This document shows, one piece after another, positions 42,630 to 52,493 of a DNA stretch of 64,000 bases. The notes under the pieces are model-generated. The model had not been told where the DNA came from. It made no database searches and saw only the letters and a list, made by a program, of their open reading frames with translations. The stretch is from Acetomicrobium thermoterrenum DSM 13490 (GTDB taxonomy: Bacteria; Synergistota; Synergistia; Synergistales; Acetomicrobiaceae), in NCBI RefSeq assembly GCF_900107215.1, contig NZ_FNPD01000003.1, forward strand, positions 124,001-188,000. Reading direction: 5' to 3'. A program made the translations under genes and the position numbers. Numbering within the stretch: the stretch's first letter is position 1; the number at the start of each line of letters is the position of its first letter.

Positions 42630-43262
42630 TTAGTGGGATCTGACTATTTCCTTTATCCGCATTAACCTGCTTAAGTTAGATCGTTCCATTTCGTCTAATC
42701 TCATAGTTATATCCCTTATTGTTTCCTCAAAGGCCGGGATCATAACATATTCGAGGGCATTAACCCTTCTGCGTGTACGTTCTATTTCGCTGGCCATCAA
42801 CCGTAATGCCTTCTCTTCGCTGGCAAGGCGTATCAAGTCGGGGAGCAGTTCCTGAAATTGTTCCAACGCCAAATCCAGGCTGCCGGATGTCATGGCAAAG
42901 CCGTAACCTTTCACATGTTCTTCAGCTTTGTCTATTGTATATTCGGGAACCACGACGCTCATAAGGTTGCGAGTCTTTACATGAACGCCTGTTTCTCTGC
43001 CACCAGCCATTAATAAAGATTGCTCCAGCACGGCCGGCACCATTTGGGCACGCGCCATCAGAAAGCTTCGATAACAGGCGAAAATGGCCGCTTCCACTTT
43101 CTCGCGCAAATCCTTTACATCTCTTGCTTTCTGCAAGAATTGCTTTATTAATGCATCCTGCTTGTCTTTTAATAATTTATGTCCTCTTTTTGCGGCCGCA
43201 AGACGCCTCTTGATGACGTTTAGCATCATCCTGTTGGGATTGACGTTCAATTTATTGGCCAA
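42630..43262 (-). CDS. atpD: V-type ATP synthase subunit D
   Basis: A 210-residue central-stalk subunit. Long coiled-coil helices with the family start NVNPNRMMLNVIKRRLAAAKRGHKLLKDKQDAL and the C-terminal TRRRVNALEYVMIPAFEETIRDI. It links A3B3 to the membrane rotor. TTG start at 43262, nine bases after GGAG. Last gene of the operon, followed by a strong terminator. Confidence 0.95.
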   Translation of the reverse strand: MANKLNVNPNRMMLNVIKRRLAAAKRGHKLLKDKQDALIKQFLQKARDVKDLREKVEAAIFACYRSFLMARAQMVPAVLEQSLLMAGGRETGVHVKTRNLMSVVVPEYTIDKAEEHVKGYGFAMTSGSLDLALEQFQELLPDLIRLASEEKALRLMASEIERTRRRVNALEYVMIPAFEETIRDITMRLDEMERSNLSRLMRIKEIVRSH

Positions 43263-43282
43263 CTCTTATCACTCCTTTTAAT

Positions 43283-44713
43283 TTACGACGTAGCAGAAGA
43301 GGTGGCCACCTCGTCTTTATTTGTTTCGTCGCCCTGACGTTTGGGTTTTAGGTATTTTTCGATGTATTCATCCCTTACGCGCTTCAGCTCCGTCAAAGGC
43401 AGAGGTGCAAGCAGTTCCCACCCAAGCTCGAGAGTCTCCAATATGGTCCTGTTCTCGTACTCGCCTTGCCTTACATATCTATCTTCAAACTTATCGGCAA
43501 ACTCTGCGAATGCCTTATCACTTTCCGTTAATGCTCCCTCGCCAAGAATAACGGCCAACTCTTTAGCCTCTTTTCCTCTAGCATATGCCGCGAACAACTG
43601 ATTCAAAAGGTCGGCATGGTCTTCTCGCGTTTTATCCCTTCCTATTCCCTTGTCCTTCAATCGCGAAAGAGAAGGCAGCACATCGACGGGGGGATATATA
43701 CCTTTACGGTGAAGACCTCTGCTCATAATAATTTGCCCCTCCGTTATATAACCTGTCAGGTCAGGAATCGGGTGAGTTATATCATCCTCAGGCATTGTTA
43801 GTATGGGAAGCTGTGTTATGGAGCCCTTATAACCACGCAGGCGGCCTGCCCTCTCATACATCGTAGCTAGGTCAGTATAGAGGTAGCCGGGGTAACCTCT
43901 TCTGCCGGGCACCTCTTTTCTGGCTGCTGATATTTCCCTTAAGGCTTCGCAATAGTTGGTCATGTCAGTTAATATAACGAGTACGTGCATGTCGAGCTCA
44001 AATGCCAAATACTCTGCACAGGTAAGGGCAAGCCTTGGTGTAGTTATACGTTCAATTGCAGGGTCATCGGCAAGATTTAGGAACATAACGGCACGCTCGA
44101 TAGCTCCCGTTCTTCTAAAGTCATCTATGAAGAAAGAGGCTTCTTCAAATGTGATGCCCATTGCAGCAAATACTACGGCAAATCTTTCTTGAGAACCCAA
44201 GACAGTAGCTTGACGCGCAATTTGAGCGGCCATCTTATTGTGAGGCATACCGCTTCCTGAAAATATTGGAAGCTTCTGTCCGCGAACAATTGGGTTCATG
44301 CCGTCTATAGTGGATATCCCTGTCTGTATAAACTCCGACGGATAATCTCTAGAGTAAGGATTGATAGGATATCCGTTTATATCCAAATGCTTCTCCGGTA
44401 TTATGGCAGGACCGTCGTCTATGGGCTCACCCCTCCCATTAAAGATCCTTCCCAATAATCCCCTCGAGACGGGAATCATCAATACTTTTCCAAGAAAACG
44501 AACCTTCGTGTTTTCAAGATCTATTCCTGTAGTGCCTTCGAAGACTTGAACAAGTGCCTTATCTGTCGATATTTCCAAAACGCGGCCTCGTCTTCTTTCG
44601 CCGTTGCTCAACGAGATCTCGACGAGCTCGTCGTAGCGAACGTCAGCCGTTTTTTCAACCACCATGAGGGGGCCCGAAAGATCGCTGATTGTTCTGTATT
44701 CTTTAGGCAGCAT
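43283..44713 (-). CDS. atpB: V-type ATP synthase subunit B
   Basis: A 476-residue non-catalytic nucleotide-binding subunit. [54 protein letters not shown] (degenerate P-loop), [14 protein letters not shown] and [23 protein letters not shown]. The start overlaps the atpA stop and is preceded by GGGAGG. Confidence 0.96.
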   Translation of the reverse strand: MLPKEYRTISDLSGPLMVVEKTADVRYDELVEISLSNGERRRGRVLEISTDKALVQVFEGTTGIDLENTKVRFLGKVLMIPVSRGLLGRIFNGRGEPIDDGPAIIPEKHLDINGYPINPYSRDYPSEFIQTGISTIDGMNPIVRGQKLPIFSGSGMPHNKMAAQIARQATVLGSQERFAVVFAAMGITFEEASFFIDDFRRTGAIERAVMFLNLADDPAIERITTPRLALTCAEYLAFELDMHVLVILTDMTNYCEALREISAARKEVPGRRGYPGYLYTDLATMYERAGRLRGYKGSITQLPILTMPEDDITHPIPDLTGYITEGQIIMSRGLHRKGIYPPVDVLPSLSRLKDKGIGRDKTREDHADLLNQLFAAYARGKEAKELAVILGEGALTESDKAFAEFADKFEDRYVRQGEYENRTILETLELGWELLAPLPLTELKRVRDEYIEKYLKPKRQGDETNKDEVATSSATS

Positions 44714-46505
44714 AATTGTCGCCTCCCGTTGGTATTATCTTATTGATTTGAGAGCGAATATCAGCTTCAAGTTGATCGAGGGAATCTAACTTATCTTCAG
44801 AAACATATCTCATCCTCGCTATATTTTCCCTAACGGGAAGTTCGAAAAGTTTCTTTATGTCTGCTCCTCGACGCAATGCATCTTTCGCAGCATGATGAAA
44901 AGTTAAGATATTGCGAAGCATCTTAAACTGCTTATCCATGGAGGCATATGTATCGACCTCATGAAAAGCGTTTTGATGCAAAAAATCTTCCCTTATCGAT
45001 TTAGCTGTTTCCAGAACCAGGCGCTCCTCCCGAGAAAGTGCGTCAATGCCGACCAACCTCACCACTTCCAGCAATTGTGACTCTTCCTCCAGGAGAGACA
45101 TTGCTTCGATCCGTTGCATGCTCCATTCGCCGTCGTACTTTTCATCCCAGTATTCTCCCAACACATCGGAATATAGAGAATAACTGTTTAGCCAGTTTAT
45201 GGCAGGGAAATGCCTCTGATAAGCCAACGATGCATCCAATCCCCAGAATACCTTTGTAACCCTCAAGGTGTTCTGACTTACGGGTTCCGAAAGATCTCCG
45301 CCAGGAGGAGAAACGGCACCTATAACGCTTATGGCACCTTCCCTTTCATCTTTACCCAAGCATATGCTTCTGCCGGCTCGCTCATAGAAAGATGCCAATC
45401 TTGTCCCCAAGTATGCAGGGTAACCTTCTTCGCCGGGCATTTCTTCCAAACGACCGGATATTTCTCTTAAAGCTTCTGCCCATCGGCTTGTCGAATCTGC
45501 CATCAAGGCAACTGAATATCCCATATCTCTATAATGCTCAGCTATTGTGATGGCCGTATAAATACTGGCTTCCCGAGCGGCCACAGGCATATTTGAAGTA
45601 TTTGCTATAAGGACTGTTCTCTTCATGAGAGGTTGCCCGGATCTCGGATCCTGCAATTCGGGGAATTCCAGCAAAACGTCAGTCATTTCATTGCCACGCT
45701 CACCACATCCAACATACACTACAATCTCAGCGTCTGCCCACTTAGCAAGCTGATGCTGGATGACCGTCTTGCCGCTGCCGAATGGGCCTGGAACGCATGC
45801 AGTCCCTCCTCTGGCAATAGGAAAAAACATATCTACAACGCGCTGTCCTGTGAGCAGCGGTATTTCAGGTTTTAACCTTCGGGCTACCGGCTTGGGAAAT
45901 CTTACGGGCCAGCGCTGCATCATTGTAACCTTATGCACATTACCCCGCTCATCTTCTATCTCGGCAATCACATCGTCAACAGTATATTCTCCCTCTTTAA
46001 TGGACCTGACTTTGCCCTCAACTCCATTGGGAACCAATATGCGATGTTCAACGAGAACAGTTTCCTGAACGATCCCCAGTATATCTCCGGGGCCCACGGG
46101 TTCTCCGTTTTTGACTTTTGGGACAAACCCCCACTTTTTCTTTCTATCGAGGGCAGGTACGTGAATACCCCTCGTGATATATGGACTTTGTGCTTCCCTT
46201 TCTATCATGCTCAAAGGCCTTTGTACTCCATCGAAAAATTGTTCTATAAGTCCAGGGCCTAATTCGACGCTTAAAGGAGCTCCGGTGCTTATAACAGGTT
46301 CCTTTGGCTTCAAACCTGATGTTTCCTCGTAAACCTGAATGAAAGCGCTATCTCCTTTCAACTCGATAATTTCCCCGACCAAACCCAGGTCGCCTACTTG
46401 AACGACATCGTACATCGAGGCGCCGGCCATGCCGCTTGCCACCACTAATGGCCCTGATATTCTCGTGATAGATCCCTTTATCTGCTTACGAGCCGTCTCG
46501 CCCAT
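44703..46505 (-). CDS. atpA: V-type ATP synthase catalytic subunit A
   Basis: A 600-residue catalytic subunit. [16 protein letters not shown] at the start, the bulge-type non-homologous region after about residue 110, Walker [27 protein letters not shown] and [27 protein letters not shown]. It hydrolyses or makes ATP. Between subunits F and B, the usual order. Confidence 0.97.
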   Translation of the reverse strand: MGETARKQIKGSITRISGPLVVASGMAGASMYDVVQVGDLGLVGEIIELKGDSAFIQVYEETSGLKPKEPVISTGAPLSVELGPGLIEQFFDGVQRPLSMIEREAQSPYITRGIHVPALDRKKKWGFVPKVKNGEPVGPGDILGIVQETVLVEHRILVPNGVEGKVRSIKEGEYTVDDVIAEIEDERGNVHKVTMMQRWPVRFPKPVARRLKPEIPLLTGQRVVDMFFPIARGGTACVPGPFGSGKTVIQHQLAKWADAEIVVYVGCGERGNEMTDVLLEFPELQDPRSGQPLMKRTVLIANTSNMPVAAREASIYTAITIAEHYRDMGYSVALMADSTSRWAEALREISGRLEEMPGEEGYPAYLGTRLASFYERAGRSICLGKDEREGAISVIGAVSPPGGDLSEPVSQNTLRVTKVFWGLDASLAYQRHFPAINWLNSYSLYSDVLGEYWDEKYDGEWSMQRIEAMSLLEEESQLLEVVRLVGIDALSREERLVLETAKSIREDFLHQNAFHEVDTYASMDKQFKMLRNILTFHHAAKDALRRGADIKKLFELPVRENIARMRYVSEDKLDSLDQLEADIRSQINKIIPTGGDNYAA

Positions 46506-46541
46506 CGAAAACTCCCTCCAAATTCAAATAATTTTGCTCAA

Positions 46542-46880
46542 TTATTTATTTGCGAAAATATCAATACCTACTGCCTTCTCTACCCAATTCTTAATCTGCT
46601 TTGAGCCAAAACCTGTAGAGTACTTTAAAGTAGGTACCGGAATTACGCTTAACATGTTGTCCCGCGTTAGTTCATCGATAATACTATCGAATTTCTCATA
46701 TATATCTTCGGTGATAAGACAGATGGCGTATTGTTTATTAATGATATCAATCAATATTTCTCTAAATTTCTTATCGTCATTCGGATCGTCTATTACAAAC
46801 TGTTTTAAACCTATCGCTTGGAAGGGTAAAACGCTTTCATAATCCCCCACTGCTGCTATGGGATGTGTCCTACGCTGCAT
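46542..46880 (-). CDS. atpF: V-type ATP synthase subunit F
   Basis: A 112-residue subunit with the N-terminal pattern IAAVGDYESVLPFQAIGLKQF, a Rossmann-like part (YAICLITEDIYEKFD) and a closing helix. It belongs to the rotor stalk and adjusts activity. The ATG overlaps the subunit C end by 11 bases. Confidence 0.9.
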   Translation of the reverse strand: MQRRTHPIAAVGDYESVLPFQAIGLKQFVIDDPNDDKKFREILIDIINKQYAICLITEDIYEKFDSIIDELTRDNMLSVIPVPTLKYSTGFGSKQIKNWVEKAVGIDIFANK

Positions 46881-47907
46881 GGCGCAACAACCCCTTTATC
46901 ATATCTTTCTCTACCCCGCTGGCCTTGCCCACGAGTATAATTCTCAAATTTTTAACCTCTGTCTCTTTTAGCCAGAGAAAGCGGAGAACCTGTTCAGAGG
47001 CAAAAGGATCGTATTGATATTTGTTTAAGTATTTGCTGATCATCACATCGGACCGTTTCTCAATTTCGGGCAAAATCCTCGACGCATCCATTTCTTCGAC
47101 GTTATCCAATATACGTCCCATATAACCAAAGGCGAGTTCCCTAGTCCATGATTCCTTTGGTTCGGCGTACAGCTGTGCTAAAAGTTCCGTTGAATATGTG
47201 CCGCCGGAATGAAGATAGTTCGACATCTGCGATGCATCGACATTCATCCTCTTGAGCCGCAACATCGTTCTGATATTTTCCCCGTCGATCCGAAAACGAA
47301 CATATTCTTTTACGCCGTTATAAGGAAGCTCATCTGCTATCAAGCGCATTATATAAAACATATGTCTGTCTAAAAGTTGTTCTATCTCTAGAATATTTTT
47401 CGTCTGCTCCCATATCATTACGCATGATGGAATTATCCTGTGCAACTGATGAGGAAGGAGTCGGTAATCTTCGCTTTCAACGGCTAATATCATATCGTCT
47501 ACCGGATATGAACCCATGGAAACCAACAGATCCCACCGACTTTTACCACCCTCTCTCTGGGCAAACATTCCCTTTAATATGACCTTCAAATTATGGAAGT
47601 CATAAGGGATTTGAAAAAGCTGAACCAGCTGTGGATCAGGAACGAATTTTCTGAGCTCTCCATAGGTGTATGAAAGCTCTGCTTCCAATAAGCTATCGTA
47701 TGAAGAGTTGTTGCCCCTTTCAGCAATCCATTGCCCATAGCACGTCTCGATGAACAATTTCCATGCAGACTCAAAGCTCTCCGCCTCTGCCATTTGTTGC
47801 ATGGCCGAAGTATCGATCTTTCTATTTTCCATCGCCCTCAAGCGTGATACGGTATAGGTGTACTCGCTTCTGGCTTCCAATTGTCTCACCGACCCTAAAT
47901 TTATCAT
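46870..47907 (-). CDS. atpC: V-type ATP synthase subunit C
   Basis: A 345-residue funnel-shaped subunit connecting the central stalk to the c-ring. Typical: YTYTVSRLRAMENRKID, IPYDFHNLKVILKG, and the C-terminal LRFLWLKETEVKNLRIILVGKASG. Between subunits E and F as in Enterococcus and Thermus. Confidence 0.92.
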   Translation of the reverse strand: MINLGSVRQLEARSEYTYTVSRLRAMENRKIDTSAMQQMAEAESFESAWKLFIETCYGQWIAERGNNSSYDSLLEAELSYTYGELRKFVPDPQLVQLFQIPYDFHNLKVILKGMFAQREGGKSRWDLLVSMGSYPVDDMILAVESEDYRLLPHQLHRIIPSCVMIWEQTKNILEIEQLLDRHMFYIMRLIADELPYNGVKEYVRFRIDGENIRTMLRLKRMNVDASQMSNYLHSGGTYSTELLAQLYAEPKESWTRELAFGYMGRILDNVEEMDASRILPEIEKRSDVMISKYLNKYQYDPFASEQVLRFLWLKETEVKNLRIILVGKASGVEKDMIKGLLRHAA

Positions 47908-47928
47908 GATTCATCTCCTATAAAAGGG

Positions 47929-48519
47929 CTAATCCGCGAAAAGTTCCCCTGCAATTATCAATTCGAGCTCGTCTTGGATGCTTGCTATTAGCATATCAAA
48001 GGAGCAGTTTATATCGATATCGCCGACATTTAGGATAAAACCCCCTCTAAAAGGTAGCTTTTCATCGGCTAAACTCAATTTGGTATCATTTTTCTGATTG
48101 AAATTAGATACCCATTCTTCGTCTATAATCGCCTCTTCTTCACCGACATAGATCAGCCCTTCGGATTTTTCCGACTCTTTGACGGCAGTCTTCAAGACCG
48201 TTTCGACGAATGAAGCATATTTCTTAGGGTCAAGGGTATTCATCTTTTTTCTGGCTTTAGTCAGCGTCTCTGCGATCAGCGACCTTTTCATCGATAGTTC
48301 AATCTTCCCTAGATCTAGGTTCGCGACAATTTCTCTTCTCTTAAAAATATTTTCTCTTTCTTCTTTCGCTTGTTGCATCCATTCTTCCTGTATTTTCTGA
48401 GCTTCCCCTTGAGCCTTTGAAATTATCTCTTCGGCTTGTTTTTTAGCCTTCTCCAATATTTCGTCAGCTTGTTTTCTTGCATCATCTTCTATTTTTGTCT
48501 TGACATCAGCCAATGCCAT
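47929..48519 (-). CDS. atpE: V-type ATP synthase subunit E
   Basis: A 196-residue peripheral-stalk subunit: an N-terminal coiled coil rich in Lys/Glu/Ala (about 5-60) and a globular C-terminal domain ending ELELIIAGELF. It pairs with the G/H subunit encoded at the operon start. Starts 12 bases after subunit K. Confidence 0.9.
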   Translation of the reverse strand: MALADVKTKIEDDARKQADEILEKAKKQAEEIISKAQGEAQKIQEEWMQQAKEERENIFKRREIVANLDLGKIELSMKRSLIAETLTKARKKMNTLDPKKYASFVETVLKTAVKESEKSEGLIYVGEEEAIIDEEWVSNFNQKNDTKLSLADEKLPFRGGFILNVGDIDINCSFDMLIASIQDELELIIAGELFAD

Positions 48520-48531
48520 TTGGCAACACCT

Positions 48532-49005
48532 CTATAAGCTAATGCCGTTCAGCAATATGATGCTCATCAAAAGAGCTAAAACGGCATAAGTCTCCACCAT
48601 CGCAGGCAATATAACTGCTTTACCTGTTTCCTCAGGCCTCTTAGCAATAAGCTGAATGCAGGCAGCTGATGTCTTGCCCTGCGAATATCCTGAAATATAT
48701 CCGACTATTGCGATTGGCAAACAGGCAAAAAATATGGCCATCCCCTGTTCCAAACTAACCGCAACCGGTTCACCGCCAAGCAGTCCAACCTGCATGATGG
48801 TAAAAAATCCTATCAGCAAACCATATATTCCCTGAGTTCCAGGCAGTGCCTGAAGTAACAAAACCAGACCAAACTTCCCGGGATCCTCTGTCATGACCCC
48901 AGCACCCGATTCACCGGCAACACCTACACCAAGAGCAGAACCCGAACCGGCACACCCCGCAGCCAATGCAGCACCTAATATAGCTAATGCAAGTCCCCAT
49001 TCCAT
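48532..49005 (-). CDS. atpK: V-type ATP synthase subunit K (c-ring), sodium-type ligands
   Basis: A 157-residue four-helix c subunit (duplicated hairpin). The ion site reads LPGTQG (T57, Q58), YSQGKT (Q109) and MVETYA (E138). These match the Enterococcus hirae NtpK sodium ligands T64, Q65, Q110 and E139, so sodium rather than proton coupling is likely. The first hairpin lacks an acidic residue, as in NtpK. ATG 49005 gives NtpK length; TTG 49026 would add seven residues. Confidence 0.93.
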   Translation of the reverse strand: MEWGLALAILGAALAAGCAGSGSALGVGVAGESGAGVMTEDPGKFGLVLLLQALPGTQGIYGLLIGFFTIMQVGLLGGEPVAVSLEQGMAIFFACLPIAIVGYISGYSQGKTSAACIQLIAKRPEETGKAVILPAMVETYAVLALLMSIILLNGISL

Positions 49006-49074
49006 TATCAAATACACTCCTTTCAAAAATTATTAATTGGCGTATATTGCCATGTTTTTAATGTAATTGTTGAA

Positions 49075-51108
49075 CTAACTGGAAGCTTTTACGTGAATTA
49101 AATGATCTAAATCATAGCTTTCTGCAATGTCAACATAACGTGCATTCATATCAAATGGATCGAATGCTCTTCCTCCGGCTTTGTAAAATTTGCTGAAGAA
49201 TTCGACGTATTGGAGACGCAAGGAATGGACAAATGCCCCTAAAACGTTAACAGCTATGCTAAATATATGTCCGCCTGCGAACAAAATTATCCCCAATAGC
49301 CAGCCTATGTAGGGAATATGAAATAGCTGCAACGTCAATGTATTGATGATCATCGCTATGGCTGACGTGGCTAAACCAAGCGCTAAGAGCCTGCTGTAAC
49401 TTAACACGTCACCTAAGTACGATGTTATGGAATATAGGCTCATGATACCGGAAAACAATTTGGAAAAGATATTTTTCTTTTCCCTTCCCTGAGTTGCAAC
49501 CAGTATACAGGCTCCTGCAATCGCTGCTATTGCGCTGGGAGAAGAAAGCGAAGGCGACAACATTCCAGCACGAACGAGTATATAGAGAGCCAAACCCAGA
49601 AGGAAAGTTATCCAACCACCTTGGTCCCCTATCGCTCCGATGTAATCCTTCTTTCGAAGATTATCGAAAAAGGCGATGAAGAGCCCGAAGATTATTTGTA
49701 CGAAACCAATGAACAGAGAAAAACCGAGGAAAGGCATGGGATTGTACATTACGTCAGTGATCTTTAATGAATTTTTGATATCTCGAAGTGATGTTAATAT
49801 GGGAAATGCATCGATCATATCCCCGAACAGCGAGCCGGTCAAAACACCCACAAGTACCGATGAAATTCCTACCAGAACAAACAAAGTAAAGAATTTAAAG
49901 GCATCTTTACGGGGGCAATACTTCTTAATAGTATACAAAAAGATCAAGGCTAAGAGGGCGCCATATCCTGCATCCCCTAAACACATGCCGAAAAATAAAA
50001 AATAAAAGGGAGCAAAAAATGGTGTTGGATCGATACCATTGTACTCTGGTAATCCGTAAAGTTTTGTCAATGGCTCAAAGGGAGATGCCCATTTCCTTGA
50101 GACTAGATATACAGGCGGTTCATCCTCTTCCTCCGGATCCGAAATTTCCATGTGAACTAATGAGTCGTAGGAAGACAATACAGACTGTATGCGATCGATC
50201 GCAATCCTTGGAACCCACATCTTATTCCAAGTGGCATGTTCCGTCGAAAGCCCGGAACCAATAGCTTCAAGCCTTCGTTTAATTAAATCATAATAATCGT
50301 GGAGTTGCTGGAGGCACATGAAATTCTTTTTAGCTTCATCGGAGATTGACGCAAATAGTTTTTCTTCTTCAGCGATGAGTTCCTTCTTTGTCTCTGCCAT
50401 GTTTTCAAGCTCTTCAACTGGCGTTCCAAGCAATCTGGGATCGAGCTCTATTATTGAAGCTCCGTTAGACGTCAACAAATTTCTGATTTCTTCCTTTTTT
50501 TCCCTTACGAAAAGGGCAATCAGATATACCTCCTTGTCCTTTTCTTTAGGGGTAGATATGAAGAAATCCCCTTCGTCCGGATTGATCGAACCTTCCAGCA
50601 ACGATTTAAACACCCCAGTTTGTTCGACCGGTATAGCAGCCATTATGCCGGTTACGTAGTCCGTTCCCTTTGTTATCAACGAAAGAGGAAGTTGAAAATC
50701 GACGACTTTTGCTACTATTCCTTCAATGTTTCTGAGCCTGGAAAGTTCTGCCCTTATTTCAGATAATTTCTTTTCGACCTCTCTCAACTTAGCCGCATAT
50801 TGAACAATGTCAAAACTCTCTTCCAGCCTCGATATTTCGTCAAGTGATACCTTAGGCTTGTTTCCAAGCATTCTGGCTATCTTGCTTCCCTCTCCCTGAT
50901 AGTAAGGCTCGAGAAATCTTATAGCAAATCTTGCGTCAGACAGCTTTTCGTCGAGAGATTTAATGCTTTCGGGCCGCCATTGATCTTCTTCGGCTCGCTC
51001 TGTAGTAATTACCTCACAGCACCCGAGACGCTGAAGTTCGCTCATAACCTCTTCTCTTACGGACTCATGAACGACGAGATCGAGCTTGCAAAACTTAGTT
51101 ATTGCCAT
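49075..51108 (-). CDS. atpI: V-type ATP synthase subunit I (membrane stator, a-subunit)
   Basis: A 677-residue protein: a cytoplasmic half with coiled coils (about 1-340) and a membrane half with seven to eight helices (PFFAPFYFLFFGMCLGDAGYG, SYLGDVLSYSRLLALGLATSAIA with the essential arginine, AFVHSLRLQYVEFFSKFYK). It forms the ion half-channels. Overlaps the G/H subunit end by 14 bases. Confidence 0.95.
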   Translation of the reverse strand: MAITKFCKLDLVVHESVREEVMSELQRLGCCEVITTERAEEDQWRPESIKSLDEKLSDARFAIRFLEPYYQGEGSKIARMLGNKPKVSLDEISRLEESFDIVQYAAKLREVEKKLSEIRAELSRLRNIEGIVAKVVDFQLPLSLITKGTDYVTGIMAAIPVEQTGVFKSLLEGSINPDEGDFFISTPKEKDKEVYLIALFVREKKEEIRNLLTSNGASIIELDPRLLGTPVEELENMAETKKELIAEEEKLFASISDEAKKNFMCLQQLHDYYDLIKRRLEAIGSGLSTEHATWNKMWVPRIAIDRIQSVLSSYDSLVHMEISDPEEEDEPPVYLVSRKWASPFEPLTKLYGLPEYNGIDPTPFFAPFYFLFFGMCLGDAGYGALLALIFLYTIKKYCPRKDAFKFFTLFVLVGISSVLVGVLTGSLFGDMIDAFPILTSLRDIKNSLKITDVMYNPMPFLGFSLFIGFVQIIFGLFIAFFDNLRKKDYIGAIGDQGGWITFLLGLALYILVRAGMLSPSLSSPSAIAAIAGACILVATQGREKKNIFSKLFSGIMSLYSITSYLGDVLSYSRLLALGLATSAIAMIINTLTLQLFHIPYIGWLLGIILFAGGHIFSIAVNVLGAFVHSLRLQYVEFFSKFYKAGGRAFDPFDMNARYVDIAESYDLDHLIHVKASS

Positions 51109-51421
51109 ATGTTTTCATCACCTCTTCCATCACTAAAGCAGCAACACGATCTACTTTAGGAAGGTAGGTCTCTCTTTCAGAGAAGATTTTCTTTTTGCCT
51201 TGCTCGATAATAGATTGGGCCTTTTTCTCAGCTTCGGCTTGAGCTTGTTGAACTATTTCCCTGTACTGAGCTCTTGCTTTGGTTTTTGCCTCTTTGATGA
51301 TTTCTTCTGCCTTCACGCGAGCTTCTTCGATGATGCCGTTGGCTTTAGATTTGGCCTCTTCCACCAACTTCTTCGCAGATTCTTCAGTCTCCTTGAGCTC
51401 TTGCGCTATATCTGCCGGCAA
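51095..51421 (-). CDS. V-type ATP synthase subunit G/H (peripheral stalk)
   Basis: A ~108-residue, almost wholly helical, Ala/Glu/Lys-rich coiled coil (ETEESAKKLVEEAKSKA, EEIIKEAKTKARAQYREIV). It is the partner of subunit E in the peripheral stalk. TTG 51421 lies nine bases after GGAG; TTG 51430 abuts that site. First gene of the operon. Confidence 0.85.
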   Translation of the reverse strand: MPADIAQELKETEESAKKLVEEAKSKANGIIEEARVKAEEIIKEAKTKARAQYREIVQQAQAEAEKKAQSIIEQGKKKIFSERETYLPKVDRVAALVMEEVMKTYGNN

Positions 51422-51503
51422 TGTTATCAACTCCTTTGCTCAGAAATTGTGAGACCGCTTATGGACGGGATAAACCTTGTTATGAACAACACAATCGAAA
51501 CTC

Positions 51504-51532
51504 AGTGTAATCATTTTTAGACGCCCTGTCAA
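51504..51532 (-). promoter_or_regulatory. Promoter of the V-ATPase operon
   Basis: Minus strand TTGACA (51527-51532), 17 bases, TACACT (51504-51509). A perfect -35 with a good -10, about 80 bases upstream of the first gene. Confidence 0.75.
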
Positions 51533-51810
51533 ATCGATAGAGTTCTTTGTATAAAAAAAATGGAGCAATCATCGGGAATAGAGCATTTGGCCAATTATGA
51601 CCTGCCCGATCGCGCCCCATGATATACTATCACAAATCATAATTTAATATCAATGATTCATATGAAAATTCTTAAAAATCAAATGTACCTAATATTATTT
51701 TACACAACAAGAAGAGAGGAAAGATCTTACATTTCGGGAAAATGCTAATTTTTAGGAGTCATCTAAAGCACTGCCTTATAAAATCCAGGCCGACGCTCCT
51801 AAATAAGCAC
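51533..51810. other. AT-rich intergenic region, no gene recognised
   Basis: Between the V-ATPase promoter and the tRNA terminator. It holds a distant inverted repeat TTTAGGAG (51752-51759) / CTCCTAAA (51796-51803) and ATCGGG/CCCGAT arms (about 51574-51613). A run of nine T on the minus strand lies just upstream of the -35 box. I see no coding potential; a small RNA cannot be excluded. Confidence 0.4.
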
Positions 51811-51846
51811 AAAAAAATCCCCGACAGGCCAAGAAGGCTGTCAGGA
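51811..51846 (-). terminator. Terminator after tRNA-Arg(TCT)
   Basis: On the minus strand CCTGACAGCC-TTCTT-GGCCTGTCGGG (one bulge) runs into GATTTTTTTG. It ends the tRNA-Gly/tRNA-Arg transcript. Confidence 0.8.
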
Positions 51847-51855
51847 ACTGATTTT

Positions 51856-51932
<77 letters not shown>

Positions 51933-51945
51933 CCTTCAAATAAAC

Positions 51946-52022
51946 TGGAGCGGGAAACGGGATTCGAACCCGCGACCTACGGCTTGGAAGGCCGTCGCTC
52001 TAGCCAGCTGAGCTATTCCCGC
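51946..52022 (-). tRNA. tRNA-Gly (anticodon TCC)
   Basis: Acceptor GCGGGAA/TTCCCGC, anticodon stem ACGGC/GCCGT with loop CTTCCAA, T-arm GCGGG-TTCGAAT-CCCGT, discriminator T and encoded CCA. 77 bases, 13 bases upstream of tRNA-Arg. Confidence 0.96.
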
Positions 52023-52036
52023 CCTCGACGCGAATA

Positions 52037-52065
52037 ATACTAGCATAACGAATGTGCTTGCGCAA
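52037..52065 (-). promoter_or_regulatory. Promoter of the tRNA-Gly/tRNA-Arg pair
   Basis: Minus strand TTGCGC (52060-52065), 17 bases, TAGTAT (52037-52042), 14 bases before the tRNA-Gly 5' end. Confidence 0.5.
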
Positions 52066-52149
52066 TACCTTGGATGTTAAAAAAACAAGGCAAGAAAATC
52101 ATAAAATTCTCTAATTCTCAAATACTACATGCCAAACTTCCACAACCAT

Positions 52150-52203
52150 AATAAAAAGGACAGGATAAAGCATATCTAATGATAATGTCCTGCCCTTTTT
52201 ATT
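52150..52203 (-). terminator. Terminator after tRNA-Pro
   Basis: Arms around AATAAAAAGGACAGGA (52150-52165) and TCCTGCCCTTTTTATT (52188-52203), one mismatch. On the minus strand the stem ends in CCTTTTTATTATGG. It closes the tRNA-Ala/tRNA-Pro transcript. Confidence 0.75.
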
Positions 52204-52210
52204 GTCATTC

Positions 52211-52288
52211 TGGTCGGGGCGAAAGGATTTGAACCTTCGACCCCCTGCTCCCAAAGCAGGTGCGCTAACCAGACTGCGCTACGCCCCG
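52211..52288 (-). tRNA. tRNA-Pro (anticodon TGG)
   Basis: Acceptor CGGGGCG/CGCCCCG, D-arm GCGC..GCGC, anticodon stem CCTGC/GCAGG with loop TTTGGGA, T-arm GAAGG-TTCAAAT-CCTTT, discriminator A, encoded CCA. 78 bases. Confidence 0.96.
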
Positions 52289-52298
52289 AAATTTTTAT

Positions 52299-52373
52299 TG
52301 GTGGAGCTGGGGGGACTCGAACCCCCGACCTTTTCCGTGCGAAGGAAACGCGCTCCCTCTGCGCTACAGCCCC
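52299..52373 (-). tRNA. tRNA-Ala (anticodon CGC)
   Basis: Acceptor GGGGCTG/CAGCTCC with one G-U pair, anticodon stem TTTCC/GGAAA with loop TTCGCAC, T-arm CGGGGG-type with TTCGAGT, discriminator A, encoded CCA. 75 bases. It reads GCG codons. Confidence 0.92.
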
Positions 52374-52386
52374 TTAAGCGAAATTC

Positions 52387-52416
52387 ATTGTAAGCGTCTT
52401 ATCGCTCGCTTGTCAA
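52387..52416 (-). promoter_or_regulatory. Promoter of the tRNA-Ala/tRNA-Pro pair
   Basis: Minus strand TTGACA (52411-52416), 18 bases, TACAAT (52387-52392), 14 bases before the tRNA-Ala 5' end. Its -35 box shares five bases with the -35 box of the divergent ttuB promoter. Confidence 0.65.
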
Positions 52417-52438
52417 GCATCATTACATGTGATATGGT
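52410..52438 (+). promoter_or_regulatory. Promoter of ttuB-ttuA
   Basis: TTGTCA (52410-52415), 17 bases, TATGGT (52433-52438). The implied transcript starts near 52445, which excludes an upstream ATG at 52410 as the start of ttuB. Confidence 0.6.
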
Positions 52439-52493
52439 ATTTTTTCGCGTCAATACCTGTTCATTATTAGTAACACAAGGGGGCTCTGAAATA

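Noticed and set aside
52202-52393. Open frame on the plus strand over tRNA-Pro and tRNA-Ala
   Set aside because: Antisense of two tRNA genes; no independent evidence for coding.
52410-52493. Longer ttuB start at ATG 52410
   Set aside because: The first codons overlap the promoter elements and give no conserved residues; GTG 52494 fits the family length.
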